The notes beneath the pieces were generated by a model. It was not told the origin of the DNA, did not search any database, and saw only the letters and a list, made by a program, of their open reading frames with translations. Source: Sphingomonas sp. NFR15 (lineage in GTDB: Bacteria; Pseudomonadota; Alphaproteobacteria; Sphingomonadales; Sphingomonadaceae). Taken from it: a DNA stretch of 64,000 bases. The position numbers and the translations under genes are program-made. The stretch lies in the NCBI RefSeq assembly GCF_900103265.1, contig NZ_FMWX01000001.1, positions 687,753 through 751,752 of the forward strand, in the 5' to 3' direction. Every line of letters starts with the position of its first letter. Position 1 is the stretch's first letter. This document shows, one piece after another, positions 35,320 through 43,387 of the stretch.

Positions 35320-35955
35320 TCACAGCCCCTTGAACATCAGCCACACCTTGGGGCGGCCGGTCGGCTTCGGCGTTCCGTCCAGCCGCACCGCATGGACGAT
35401 CTTGATCGGGTGGACCAGCATCTGCCCCTTCATCTCCTCGTCGCCACCCGGCGCGGTCGGCATCGCCAGCATGCGCTTGACCACGTCCATCCCGCTCAGG
35501 ACATGGCCGAACACCGCATAACCGGGAGAGCCCGGCTTGGCGTCGAGATTGGGGCTCGGGCCGACCAGCAGCGAGAAATTGGCCGAACCGGACGCGGGGT
35601 TGGCGTAGCGCGCCATCGAGATCGCGCCGCTGACATGGCGCAGCCCGGTCTGGCTGGTCGGCTCGAGCGGCAGCATATCGAGCTTGCGCCGCGCGTCGGT
35701 GCCGATCCCGCCCTGTACGAAGCCGAGGTCGGGGTGCCCGGCCTTACGCGAGGCACGGTAGAAACTCGTCCCGTCGAGCCGCCCGTCATCGACATATTGC
35801 AGGAAATTGACCGCCGTCTTCGGCGCGTGGCGGTAATCGATGGCCAGCGTGATCGGCCCGGCCGAGGTATCGAGCCGCACGCGCACCACCGGCGGCTCGA
35901 CCGGCGCCGCCCCGATCAACAACGCCGCACCACAGGCAAGACCCAGAAACCGCAC
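35320..35955 (-). CDS. Periplasmic peptidyl-prolyl isomerase (cyclophilin type)
   Basis: 211 aa from GTG 35955, with GGGAGA 5 nt upstream. A signal peptide (VRFLGLACGAALLIGAAP) precedes a cyclophilin domain. That domain has TSAGPITLAIDYRHAPKTA, FVQGGIGTDARR (where the usual FMIQGGD sequence sits), SGAISMARYANPASGSANF and YAVFGHVLSGMDVV. It catalyses proline cis-trans isomerisation, probably helping envelope proteins fold. The active-site Arg of FxRxxxxF is partly changed (FYRASRKAG), so activity is likely but not certain. Confidence 0.88.
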   Translation of the reverse strand: MRFLGLACGAALLIGAAPVEPPVVRVRLDTSAGPITLAIDYRHAPKTAVNFLQYVDDGRLDGTSFYRASRKAGHPDLGFVQGGIGTDARRKLDMLPLEPTSQTGLRHVSGAISMARYANPASGSANFSLLVGPSPNLDAKPGSPGYAVFGHVLSGMDVVKRMLAMPTAPGGDEEMKGQMLVHPIKIVHAVRLDGTPKPTGRPKVWLMFKGL

Positions 35956-36156
35956 GCACGTCTCCCTTTTCGTCAGCATATCGGACCAGGACCGGTTCCA
36001 CGTTCACACCTGAACGCTGGCTGAGGGACGCGCGATCCGATCAAGCCGTCTTGCCGACCGGCGCGGTTCAGGCAAGACTGTCGCCGAGACGGGCGAAGCA
36101 TCGTCAGCGGGGAGAGGCGGAGGGCTTGGGGAAAACCATAGTCGGGGGGCGTCGTA

Positions 36157-37407
36157 ATGAACAAACGGGATTTCCTGAAGGCCGCCGGCGCCGCGTCGCT
36201 CGCCGCCTTGCTCGATACACCGGGTCTGGCCGCGCGCGCGCCGGAAGACCTCGCGCGGGACGAAGCGTTCTGGGCCGAGATCCGCAGCCATTTCCCGACC
36301 GACAACCGCTTCATCAATCTCGAAAACGGCTTCTACTGTTTCCAGCCCAGCGACGTGTTCGACGCCTTCGTCGCCAACGCGCGGGCGGTCAACGGCGAGG
36401 CATCGCATTACATGCGCACCCGCCTCGATACCGACGTGGTGAAGATACGCACCGCCGTCGCCGCGCTGGCGGCCGTGCCGGTCGAGGAACTGGTGGTCAC
36501 GCGCAACACCACCGAATCGCTCGATACCGTCATCAACGGCATCCCCTGGCAAGCCGGCGACGAAGCGGTGATGGCGACGCAGGACTATGGCTCGATGATG
36601 GATATGTTCGCGCTTCAGGCGCGGCGCCACGGCATCGTCAACCGCATCGTGCGATTGCCGCTCGATCCGGCGAGCGACGCCGAGATCGTCGAAACGTACC
36701 GCAAGGCGATCACCCCCAGGACCAAATTGCTGATGGTGTCGCACATCGTCGGCGGTACGGGTCAGGTGCTGCCGGTCGCGGCGATCTGCGACATGGCGCA
36801 TGGCCTCGGCGTGCCGGTGATGGTCGATGGCGCGCACAGCTTCGCACATCTCGATTTCAAGATCGCCGATCTGCGCTGCGACTATTTCGGCGCGTCGCTA
36901 CACAAATGGCTGTCGGCGCCGCTCGGCCTCGGCGTGCTGTGGGTGCGGCGCGATCGCATCGCCGGGCTGTGGCCGATGTTCGGCGATGCCAGCATGGCCG
37001 ACGACGATATCCGCAAGCTCAACCACCGTGGCACCCACCCGGTCCACAGCGACCTGACGCTACCGCGTGCGATCGCCTTCCACGAGGCGATCGGTGCTGA
37101 ACGCAAGATGGCGCGGCTGCGCTTCCTCCAGCAGAGCTGGACCAGCCGCGCGCGCGCGATCCGGGGCGTGTACCTCAACACGCCGCGCGATCCGGCGCGG
37201 ACCTGTGCGATCGCCAACGTCGGGCTGAACGGGCTCGCCCCGGCGATGCTGGCGGAGACGCTGCTGAAGGACCACAATATCTACACCGTCGCGATCGACC
37301 GCGGCGAGGTGAAGGGCGTGCGCGTGACGCCGCAAATCTATACATCGCCGGCGGAACTCGACGCGCTGGTAGCGGCGCTGACGAAGATCGCCGGGCGGGC
37401 GGCTTAG
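36157..37407 (+). CDS. Exported class V aminotransferase-fold PLP enzyme
   Basis: 416 aa. The N-terminus MNKRDFLKAAGAASLAALL is a Tat-like signal with KR in place of RR. The mature part is a class V aminotransferase / cysteine-desulfurase-like enzyme. VDGAHSFAHLDF and GASLHKWLSAPLG hold the PLP-binding Asp and Lys. It is similar in plan to isopenicillin-N epimerase-like proteins and to PvdN, a Tat-exported PLP enzyme of Pseudomonas. PLP enzymes in the periplasm are rare. Substrate unknown; no clear operon partner. Confidence 0.87.
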   Translation: MNKRDFLKAAGAASLAALLDTPGLAARAPEDLARDEAFWAEIRSHFPTDNRFINLENGFYCFQPSDVFDAFVANARAVNGEASHYMRTRLDTDVVKIRTAVAALAAVPVEELVVTRNTTESLDTVINGIPWQAGDEAVMATQDYGSMMDMFALQARRHGIVNRIVRLPLDPASDAEIVETYRKAITPRTKLLMVSHIVGGTGQVLPVAAICDMAHGLGVPVMVDGAHSFAHLDFKIADLRCDYFGASLHKWLSAPLGLGVLWVRRDRIAGLWPMFGDASMADDDIRKLNHRGTHPVHSDLTLPRAIAFHEAIGAERKMARLRFLQQSWTSRARAIRGVYLNTPRDPARTCAIANVGLNGLAPAMLAETLLKDHNIYTVAIDRGEVKGVRVTPQIYTSPAELDALVAALTKIAGRAA

Positions 37408-37447
37408 CCGGCCACGCAGCTGCGGACGCGACCTCTTCGCGGTTCGC

Positions 37448-37462
37448 GTTCCCCTTCCGTTC
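37448..37462 (+). promoter_or_regulatory. LexA (SOS) box upstream of dinB
   Basis: GTTC-CCCTTCC-GTTC matches the alphaproteobacterial LexA operator GTTC-N7-GTTC exactly. It ends 21 bp before the dinB ATG at 37484. Another GTTC lies just before it (37442). Confidence 0.8.
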
Positions 37463-37483
37463 GATATGCGCTATCCTCGGCGC

Positions 37484-38563
37484 ATGGACGTGCGCAAGAT
37501 CATCCATATCGACATGGACGCCTTCTACGCGTCGGTCGAGCAGCGCGACGATCCGACGCTGCGGGGCAAGCCCGTCGCGGTCGGATCGGCGTCGGCGCGC
37601 GGCGTGGTTGCGGCGGCGAGCTATGAGTCGCGCGCGTTCGGGGTGAAGTCCGCTTTGCCGTCGGTAACGGCGCTGCGCCGGTGCCCGGACTTGGTGTTCG
37701 TGCGGCCGCGCTTCGACGTGTACAAATCGGTCTCGCGTCAGATCCACGCGATCTTCGCCGAATTCACGCCGATCATCCAGCCGCTGTCGCTCGACGAGGC
37801 CTATCTCGACGTCACCGCGAACCTTCGCGACCTGCCGACCGCCTGGGCCACGGCCAAGGCGATCCGCGCGCGCATCCTCGAGGAGACCGGCCTCACCGCC
37901 TCGGCGGGGATTTCGTACAACAAGTTCCTCGCCAAGCTCGCCTCGGATCATCGCAAACCCAACGGCCAGTTCGCGGTGACGCCCGAAATGGGCGCGGCCT
38001 GGGTCGAGACGCTGCCGGTGTCGCGCTTCCACGGCGTCGGCCCCGTCACCGCGCGGAAAATGGCGTCGCTCGGCATCGAGACCGGCGCCGACCTGCGCGC
38101 CAAGTCGCGCGGGTTCCTCGCCGAGCATTTCGGCAGTTCGGCGGACTGGTATTTCGCCATCGCGCGCGGCATCGACGATCGCCCGGTCAACCCCAACCGC
38201 GTCCGCAAATCCTCCGGCTCGGAAACGACCTTCCGCGACGATCTCACCGAGCCGGCCGATATCGAAGCCGGCGTGCTGGAAATGGCCGAGGACGTCTGGC
38301 GCTGGTGCGAAGGCGCGCAGGCGTTCGGCCGCACCGTGACGGTGAAGGTCAAATATCAGGATTTCCAGCAGATCACCCGCAGCCGCAGCGCCGCCCGCCC
38401 GATCCGCAGCCGCGCCGGCCTGCACGATGCCAGCCTGGCGCTGATCCGCTCGGTGCTGCCGACGCCCAAAGGTATCCGGCTGGTCGGTGTGACCGTCTCC
38501 AACTTCGACGGCGCCGATACCGAGGCGCTGCCGCTGTTCGAGGGATTGCCCGGCCGGGTTTAG
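37484..38563 (+). CDS. dinB: DNA polymerase IV (translesion)
   Basis: 359 aa, Y-family polymerase. HIDMDAFYASVEQRD holds the first catalytic Asp, LSLDEAYLDV the second catalytic Asp and Glu, and KLASDHRKPNGQF the finger region. The little-finger domain ends the protein; I see no clear QxxLF-like beta-clamp peptide at the tail. ATG 37484 is preferred to an in-frame ATG at 37466 because the LexA box lies just upstream. The stop overlaps the TetR gene stop by 3 nt (convergent). Confidence 0.95.
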   Translation: MDVRKIIHIDMDAFYASVEQRDDPTLRGKPVAVGSASARGVVAAASYESRAFGVKSALPSVTALRRCPDLVFVRPRFDVYKSVSRQIHAIFAEFTPIIQPLSLDEAYLDVTANLRDLPTAWATAKAIRARILEETGLTASAGISYNKFLAKLASDHRKPNGQFAVTPEMGAAWVETLPVSRFHGVGPVTARKMASLGIETGADLRAKSRGFLAEHFGSSADWYFAIARGIDDRPVNPNRVRKSSGSETTFRDDLTEPADIEAGVLEMAEDVWRWCEGAQAFGRTVTVKVKYQDFQQITRSRSAARPIRSRAGLHDASLALIRSVLPTPKGIRLVGVTVSNFDGADTEALPLFEGLPGRV

Positions 38564-39153
38564 TCGCGTGCCGGCGCCGGCACGCGCAGCCCCGCGATCA
38601 GGATATCCACCATCGCGCGCGCGCTCGCCTCCCAGCCTGGCTCGGCGCTGACATTGGCGACGCCGATCACCGCGCGAAGCAGATCGAGCGGCGGTACGGT
38701 CAGGGTGATCTCGCCGCTCTCGACCGCGCGCGCGGTGAGCAACGTCATCGCGTCACTCATCTGCGCGCCCGACGCCGCATAGATTTCCGCGCTGTCGCAA
38801 ACCATCGTCGCGAGCGCGCCGGCGATAATCTGCTTGGTCGCGAAATACTCGACGAACAGCAGCATCCACGCGCGCAGCGCCTCGATCGGCGGCCGTTCGG
38901 CGGCGAGCCGCTCGGCGGCGGCGGCAAGCTGGTTCGCCTCGTTGCGATAGACCTGTACGATCAGCGCCTCACGCGTTGGGAAATGGCGGTAGAGTGTGCC
39001 GATCCCCACCCCCGCCGCGCGCGCGATCTCTTCCAGACCCGCGTCCATTCCCTTGCTGGCGAACACGCTCTTGGCGGTGGCGAGCAGCTTGAGCCGGTTG
39101 CGCTCGGCATCGGCACGCGGTTTTCGAACGGGAGTTTTCGCCGAATCCGCCAC
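38560..39153 (-). CDS. TetR-family repressor, divergent from an SDR
   Basis: 197 aa from GTG 39153. The N-terminal helix-turn-helix reads GLEEIARAAGVGIGTLYRHFPTREAL, typical TetR. The C-terminal ligand-binding part is helical with FVEYFATKQIIAGAL. The open frame runs further upstream, but there it would cross a promoter and operator (39171-39200), so the shorter start is more likely. It almost certainly controls the divergent SDR gene, and perhaps itself. Confidence 0.9.
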   Translation of the reverse strand: MADSAKTPVRKPRADAERNRLKLLATAKSVFASKGMDAGLEEIARAAGVGIGTLYRHFPTREALIVQVYRNEANQLAAAAERLAAERPPIEALRAWMLLFVEYFATKQIIAGALATMVCDSAEIYAASGAQMSDAMTLLTARAVESGEITLTVPPLDLLRAVIGVANVSAEPGWEASARAMVDILIAGLRVPAPARD

Positions 39154-39170
39154 TCTGTTACGCCAGCCCC

Positions 39171-39200
39171 TTGAAAGCGGAGGATGCCTCCGCATATAAG
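39171..39200 (+). promoter_or_regulatory. SDR promoter with TetR operator in the spacer
   Basis: TTGAAA (39171-39176) and TATAAG (39195-39200) are 18 bp apart. The spacer holds a perfect dyad, GCGGAGG-ATG-CCTCCGC (39177-39193). A repressor bound there would block RNA polymerase. The ATG of the SDR gene is at 39274. Confidence 0.75.
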
Positions 39201-39273
39201 CGGCGACGTTATTGTGGCACCCTAACACGGGAATGCCGATCGCGTCGTCAGCCTTCTTCTAAAGGAACAGCAC

Positions 39274-40245
39274 ATGGTTCAGCAATTTGGCGCGACCTCC
39301 ACCACCGACGAAGTGCTCGCCGGCGTCGATCTGTCGGGCAGGCGCATCCTCGTCACCGGTGTTTCGGCCGGGCTCGGTGTCGAGACCGCGCGCGCTCTCG
39401 CCGCGCATGGCGCGCAGGTGGTGGGTGCCGCGCGCGATCTCGCCAAGGCCGAGGCCGCGACCGAGGTGGTGCGTGCGGCCGCCGCGAACGGCGGCGGTCT
39501 GGAGTTGATCGAACTCGATCTCGCCAGCCTGGCCAGCGTGCGCGCCGCCGCCGACGCGCTGGTCGCGAAGGGCGAACCGTTCGATGTGGTGATCGCCAAT
39601 GCCGGCGTGATGGCGGCGCCGTTCGGCCACACCACCGATGGCTTCGAAACCCAGTTCGGCACCAATCACCTCGGCCATTTCGTCTTCATCAACCGCATTG
39701 CGTCGCTGCTGCGGCCGGGCGGGCGGGTGGTGAGCCTGGCCTCGGCCGGTCATCGCTTCGCCAATGTCGATCTCGACGACCCCAATTTCACGCGCGGCGA
39801 TTATGATCCGTGGGTCGCCTATGGCCGTTCCAAGACCGCCAACATCCTGTTCGCGGTCGAGTTCGACCGGCGCCACCGCGCGCGTGGCGTACGCGCCGCG
39901 GCGGTGCATCCCGGCGGCATCCAGACCGAACTTAGCCGCCACCTCGAAGACGGCGCGATCGAGGCGATGATCGCACAGATCAACGCCGATCTCGCCGCCG
40001 AGGGCAAGCCCCCCTTTGAACTGAAGACGATCCCGCAGGGCGCGGCGACATCGGTATGGGCCGCCGTCGTCGGCGAGGCCGACGAGATCGGCGGGCGCTA
40101 TTGCGAGGATTGCCACGTCGCCACCAACGTCACCGACGGCCCGCTCAGCGTCGCGAGCGAGGGCGTGCGCTCCTATGCGCTCGACCCCGACAACGCCAGG
40201 GCGCTGTGGGCGAAGAGCGAGGAGATGGTCGGCGAAGTGTTCTGA
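39274..40245 (+). CDS. Short-chain dehydrogenase/reductase (retinol-dehydrogenase-like)
   Basis: 323 aa. TGVSAGLGVETA is the TGxxxGxG dinucleotide motif, NAGV is present, and SLASAGH plus YGRSKTAN give the catalytic Ser, Tyr and Lys. The extended C-terminus with CEDCHVA is typical of the WW-oxidoreductase/retinol dehydrogenase subgroup. It probably reduces or oxidises a hydrophobic alcohol or aldehyde that is also the TetR ligand. AAAGGAA precedes ATG 39274. Confidence 0.92.
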   Translation: MVQQFGATSTTDEVLAGVDLSGRRILVTGVSAGLGVETARALAAHGAQVVGAARDLAKAEAATEVVRAAAANGGGLELIELDLASLASVRAAADALVAKGEPFDVVIANAGVMAAPFGHTTDGFETQFGTNHLGHFVFINRIASLLRPGGRVVSLASAGHRFANVDLDDPNFTRGDYDPWVAYGRSKTANILFAVEFDRRHRARGVRAAAVHPGGIQTELSRHLEDGAIEAMIAQINADLAAEGKPPFELKTIPQGAATSVWAAVVGEADEIGGRYCEDCHVATNVTDGPLSVASEGVRSYALDPDNARALWAKSEEMVGEVF

Positions 40246-40253
40246 CGAACCGA

Positions 40254-40283
40254 AGAGGCCGCGACCATCAGGTCGCGGCCTCT
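40254..40283. terminator. Bidirectional terminator between convergent SDR genes
   Basis: GAGGCCGCGACC and GGTCGCGGCCTC (40255-40282) form a perfect 12-bp stem with an ATCA loop; A40254 and T40283 extend it to 13 bp. A short T-rich tail follows on the plus strand (CATTTGC). Confidence 0.75.
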
Positions 40284-40291
40284 CATTTGCC

Positions 40292-41080
40292 TCAAGCGTC
40301 CGGCGCGGTGCCCGGCTCGGCCATCTTGCGGTGCTGCTCGGCGAGCACCGACGCGGGCGTTACATGCGCGGCGGCGACCTGGAGCTTGTTCTTCCAGCCC
40401 GATACGATGCTGGCCTTGCCCGCCATCAGCGCGTCCCAGCCATCCTTCGCCACGTCGGCCGGATCGCTCTTGCTGTCGCTCGTACCGACCGACGTATCCA
40501 TCATGCCGCCGCGCTCGAAGAATTCGGTCTCGACCGGCCCCGGCATCAACGTGGTCAGCGTGACGCCCTTCGACTCCTTGATCTCGTTGCGCAGCGCATC
40601 GGTGAAGCTGTCGACGAACGCCTTGGTGCCGTTGTACACCGCCTGGAACGCGCCGGGGATGAACCCCGCGATCGAGCCGGTGACGAGCACCTTGCCGGCG
40701 TCGCGCGCGACCATCGGCTTGAGCACCTTCTGGAGCAGATAGGCGGTGCCCACGATGTTGGTGTCGACCACCCGCCGCCAATCGGCAAGATCCTGATCGA
40801 GAAACGCGTGGCCCAGCCCGCGCCCGGCGTTGGCGCACAGCAGATCGATCTGCCGGCCGCCGGTCGCCGCCAGCAACTGATCGACGCCCTCGATCGTCGA
40901 GAGATCGGCCTCGACCCATTGCACCTGCGTGCCGAACTGCTCGAAGTCGGTCGCCGCCGCCTCGATCAGCGGTTCGTCGGCGACGACGAGGATGTCATAC
41001 CCGTCCTTCGCCGCGAGCGTGGCCAGTTCGAAACCGATGCCGGTCGAGGCGCCGGTGATGATCGCGAATGTGTCAGCCAT
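40292..41080 (-). CDS. Short-chain dehydrogenase/reductase
   Basis: 262 aa from ATG 41080, with AGGA upstream. TGASTGIGFELA is the cofactor motif, CANAGRGLG the NAG motif, and TGSIAGF and YNGTKAFV supply Ser, Tyr and Lys. The C-terminal 40 residues (GKASIVSGWKNKLQVAAA) are like those of a DltE/YqjQ-type SDR group. Substrate unknown. The repeat element at 41096-41202 separates it from the dehydrogenase upstream on the same strand. Confidence 0.91.
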   Translation of the reverse strand: MADTFAIITGASTGIGFELATLAAKDGYDILVVADEPLIEAAATDFEQFGTQVQWVEADLSTIEGVDQLLAATGGRQIDLLCANAGRGLGHAFLDQDLADWRRVVDTNIVGTAYLLQKVLKPMVARDAGKVLVTGSIAGFIPGAFQAVYNGTKAFVDSFTDALRNEIKESKGVTLTTLMPGPVETEFFERGGMMDTSVGTSDSKSDPADVAKDGWDALMAGKASIVSGWKNKLQVAAAHVTPASVLAEQHRKMAEPGTAPDA

Positions 41081-41095
41081 GATCTCGTCCTTCTT

Positions 41096-41202
41096 CTCCC
41101 CTCCCTGGTCAGGGAGGGGTCGGGGGTGGGTCGGTTTACGAGGAAGCGCGGCGACCACCATTAGCCCACCCTCCCCCAGCCCCTCCCTTCCAGGGAGGGG
41201 AG
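41096..41202. repeat. Palindromic repeat, family A, copy 2
   Basis: Arms at 41096-41131 and 41165-41202 are inverted relative to each other. Both contain CTCCCCTCCCT/AGGGAGGGG-type hairpins and the GGGGGTGGG tail, like the copy inside hpnB. This copy is intergenic. Confidence 0.88.
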
Positions 41203-41207
41203 CAAGG

Positions 41208-42392
41208 TCACGCGGCGGCGAAATCGGGCTTGAGCACGACCTTCGTCACCACGTCCTGATCGTCGTGGAACATCTTGTAGCCCTTGGGCGCATCCTCGAG
41301 CGCCATCCGGTGCGAGATCAGGAATTCGGTATCGATCTTGTCTTCCATGATCGCGTTGAGCAGCCCGGGCAGATAATGCTGGACGTGGGTCTGCCCGGTC
41401 TTGAGCGTGAGCCCCTTCTCCATCACGGCGCCGAGCGGGAATTTGTCGACGAACCCGCCATAGACGCCGGGCATGGAGACGCGGCCGCCCTTGCGGCAGG
41501 CGAGGATCGCCTGTCGGATCGCGTGCGGGCGGTCGGTGCCGAGCATCAGCGACGCCTTGATCTGATCGACGACATTGTCGGCGAAGAAGCCGTGCGCTTC
41601 CAGCCCGACGCTGTCGATCACCGCGTCGGGGCCGATCCCGCCGGTCATCTGCATCAGCGCCTCGTAGGTCTCGGTCTCGCCGAAGTTGATCGTCTCGGCA
41701 CCAAATCGCTTCGCGAGTTCGAGCCGGCGCGGGAAATGATCGATCGCAATCACACGCTCGGCCCCCATCAGGAAGGCCGATTGCACCGCGAACAGCCCCA
41801 CCGGCCCGCATCCCCAGACCGCGACGGTATCGCCCGGTTCGATCTCGGCATTCTCCGCCGCCATCCAGCCGGTCGGCAGAATGTCCGAGAGGAACAGCAC
41901 CTTGTCGTCCGCGACGCCGTCGGGAATGACGATCGGGCCGACGTCGCTGAACGGCACGCGGACATATTCCGCCTGGCCACCCGCATAGCCGCCGGTCATG
42001 TGGCTGTAGCCGAACAGGCCGCTCATCGGCTGGCCGTAAAGTTCCTGCGCGATGTCCTGGTTGTCGGCGGGCAGGCCGTTGTCGCACGCCGAATATTGGT
42101 GCTTGCCGCAATGATAACAGCTTCCGCACGATATCGTGAACGGCACGACGACGCGCTGCCCCTTCTTGAGCGTCGATTTGGCGCCGATCTCCACCACCTC
42201 GCCCATGAACTCGTGGCCGAGGATGTCGCCCGCCTGCATCGTCGGGATATAGCCGTCGTACAGATGCAGGTCCGAGCCGCAGATCGCGGTCGAGGTGACC
42301 TTGATGATCGCGTCGCGCGGGTTGAGGATTTCGGGATCATCGACCGTATCGACGCGAACGTCGTGACGGCCATGCCAGGCGAGTGCGCGCAT
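41208..42392 (-). CDS. Zinc-dependent alcohol/formaldehyde dehydrogenase (glutathione-independent type)
   Basis: 394 aa, medium-chain dehydrogenase. AICGSDLH and GHEFMGEV give the catalytic zinc ligands, [15 protein letters not shown] the structural zinc site, and [10 protein letters not shown] the NAD site. The long insertion and tail fit the glutathione-independent formaldehyde dehydrogenase subgroup, which keeps NAD bound and can dismutate aldehydes. The natural substrate is not certain. The ATG overlaps the stop of the SRPBCC gene (ATGA), so the pair is one unit. Confidence 0.92.
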   Translation of the reverse strand: MRALAWHGRHDVRVDTVDDPEILNPRDAIIKVTSTAICGSDLHLYDGYIPTMQAGDILGHEFMGEVVEIGAKSTLKKGQRVVVPFTISCGSCYHCGKHQYSACDNGLPADNQDIAQELYGQPMSGLFGYSHMTGGYAGGQAEYVRVPFSDVGPIVIPDGVADDKVLFLSDILPTGWMAAENAEIEPGDTVAVWGCGPVGLFAVQSAFLMGAERVIAIDHFPRRLELAKRFGAETINFGETETYEALMQMTGGIGPDAVIDSVGLEAHGFFADNVVDQIKASLMLGTDRPHAIRQAILACRKGGRVSMPGVYGGFVDKFPLGAVMEKGLTLKTGQTHVQHYLPGLLNAIMEDKIDTEFLISHRMALEDAPKGYKMFHDDQDVVTKVVLKPDFAAA

Positions 42393-42976
42393 CAGGCCTT
42401 CTCCTCTTCGAATTGCTCGCGGGTTCGCGCCGACGTGGCGATCTCGCCCGTTTCCATGAGCTGCTTGAAACGGCGCAGGTCGCGCCGTGCCTGGATGGCA
42501 GGTTCGCGCTGGAACATCTTGGCGACCAGCTTGCCGATCGTGCCGCCGGGCGGGTCGTACAGCACCGTCGCGGTGACGACAGTGCCGCGCGCACCGGCAT
42601 CGCGAAAGTCGATGCGGCCGCTGTTGGGCACGTCCGCCCCGTCCTCCGAAGCCCAGGCGATCAGTTCGTTTTCGCGTTCCTCGGTGACGATGGCGGTCCA
42701 TTCGACGGTGCGGCCGCCGGGTGCCTTGACCGTCCAGTGCGAACGCCGGTCGTCGATCGGCGCGACCGCGACGACATTGTCCATGAAGCTCGCGAGGTTC
42801 CGGAAATCGCGCCAATAGGCGTAGAGTTCGGCGACGGGGCGGTTGATCGTCACCGCGCGCGCGACCAGGCTGTCGCCATTGGGTTCGAGCAGCGCGTTCG
42901 TCGCCTCGTCGACCGCGCCGGATCGTTTGGAAGTGGCGAGCGGCGCGTCGTCGGTCTGAAAGTCGGTTTCTGCCAT
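42392..42976 (-). CDS. SRPBCC (START-like) family protein
   Basis: 194 aa. The START-like domain covers about residues 40-160 with [24 protein letters not shown] and [13 protein letters not shown], followed by a helical tail ([14 protein letters not shown]). Such proteins are often encoded with the FDH-like dehydrogenase in sphingomonads. A role in ligand binding or stress tolerance is likely, but unknown. No signal peptide. Confidence 0.87.
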   Translation of the reverse strand: MAETDFQTDDAPLATSKRSGAVDEATNALLEPNGDSLVARAVTINRPVAELYAYWRDFRNLASFMDNVVAVAPIDDRRSHWTVKAPGGRTVEWTAIVTEERENELIAWASEDGADVPNSGRIDFRDAGARGTVVTATVLYDPPGGTIGKLVAKMFQREPAIQARRDLRRFKQLMETGEIATSARTREQFEEEKA

Positions 42977-43387
42977 GGCGTCCTCCGTGTTGCAGGGGGA
43001 GATCGCATGGCGCGCAGGTCCGTTCCCGTCGTTTCCCGAGCGAAATCAAATACCTTACTGATCGAGATCAAGCCGATCGCGCTGTTCGCTGCGCCGTCGC
43101 CGCCCCTCCGCCAAACGCGAAAATACCGCATTGATATTTATAGAGGGACAAGTTATTCGTATATGGACAACAAGAAACAAGGAGAGCGATTCGGTTGCGT
43201 CGCGTGCTGCATGCGCTTTGGTGCAGCATAACCATCGGACCAATGTACCCGCGCCGCCCCGCGCGATCCGATCGACCGCCGGCCCTTTTTCCGGTTTCCA
43301 TGAAGTTTCGCCTGCGGTTCCCGCCGCACGGTGCCAGTGCGTTCGAGTTCATTTCAACAACGATAAAATAATTTGGAGGGAAATTTG
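42977..43387. other. 411-bp intergenic region before a TonB receptor
   Basis: No gene is seen. It must hold divergent promoters for the SRPBCC gene and the receptor. It contains an AT-rich patch (43130-43165), a dyad TGCTGCA-N10-TGCAGCA (43205-43228) and, at the end, GGAGGGAAATTTG before ATG 43388. The dyad may be an operator or the foot of a leader hairpin. Confidence 0.6.
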
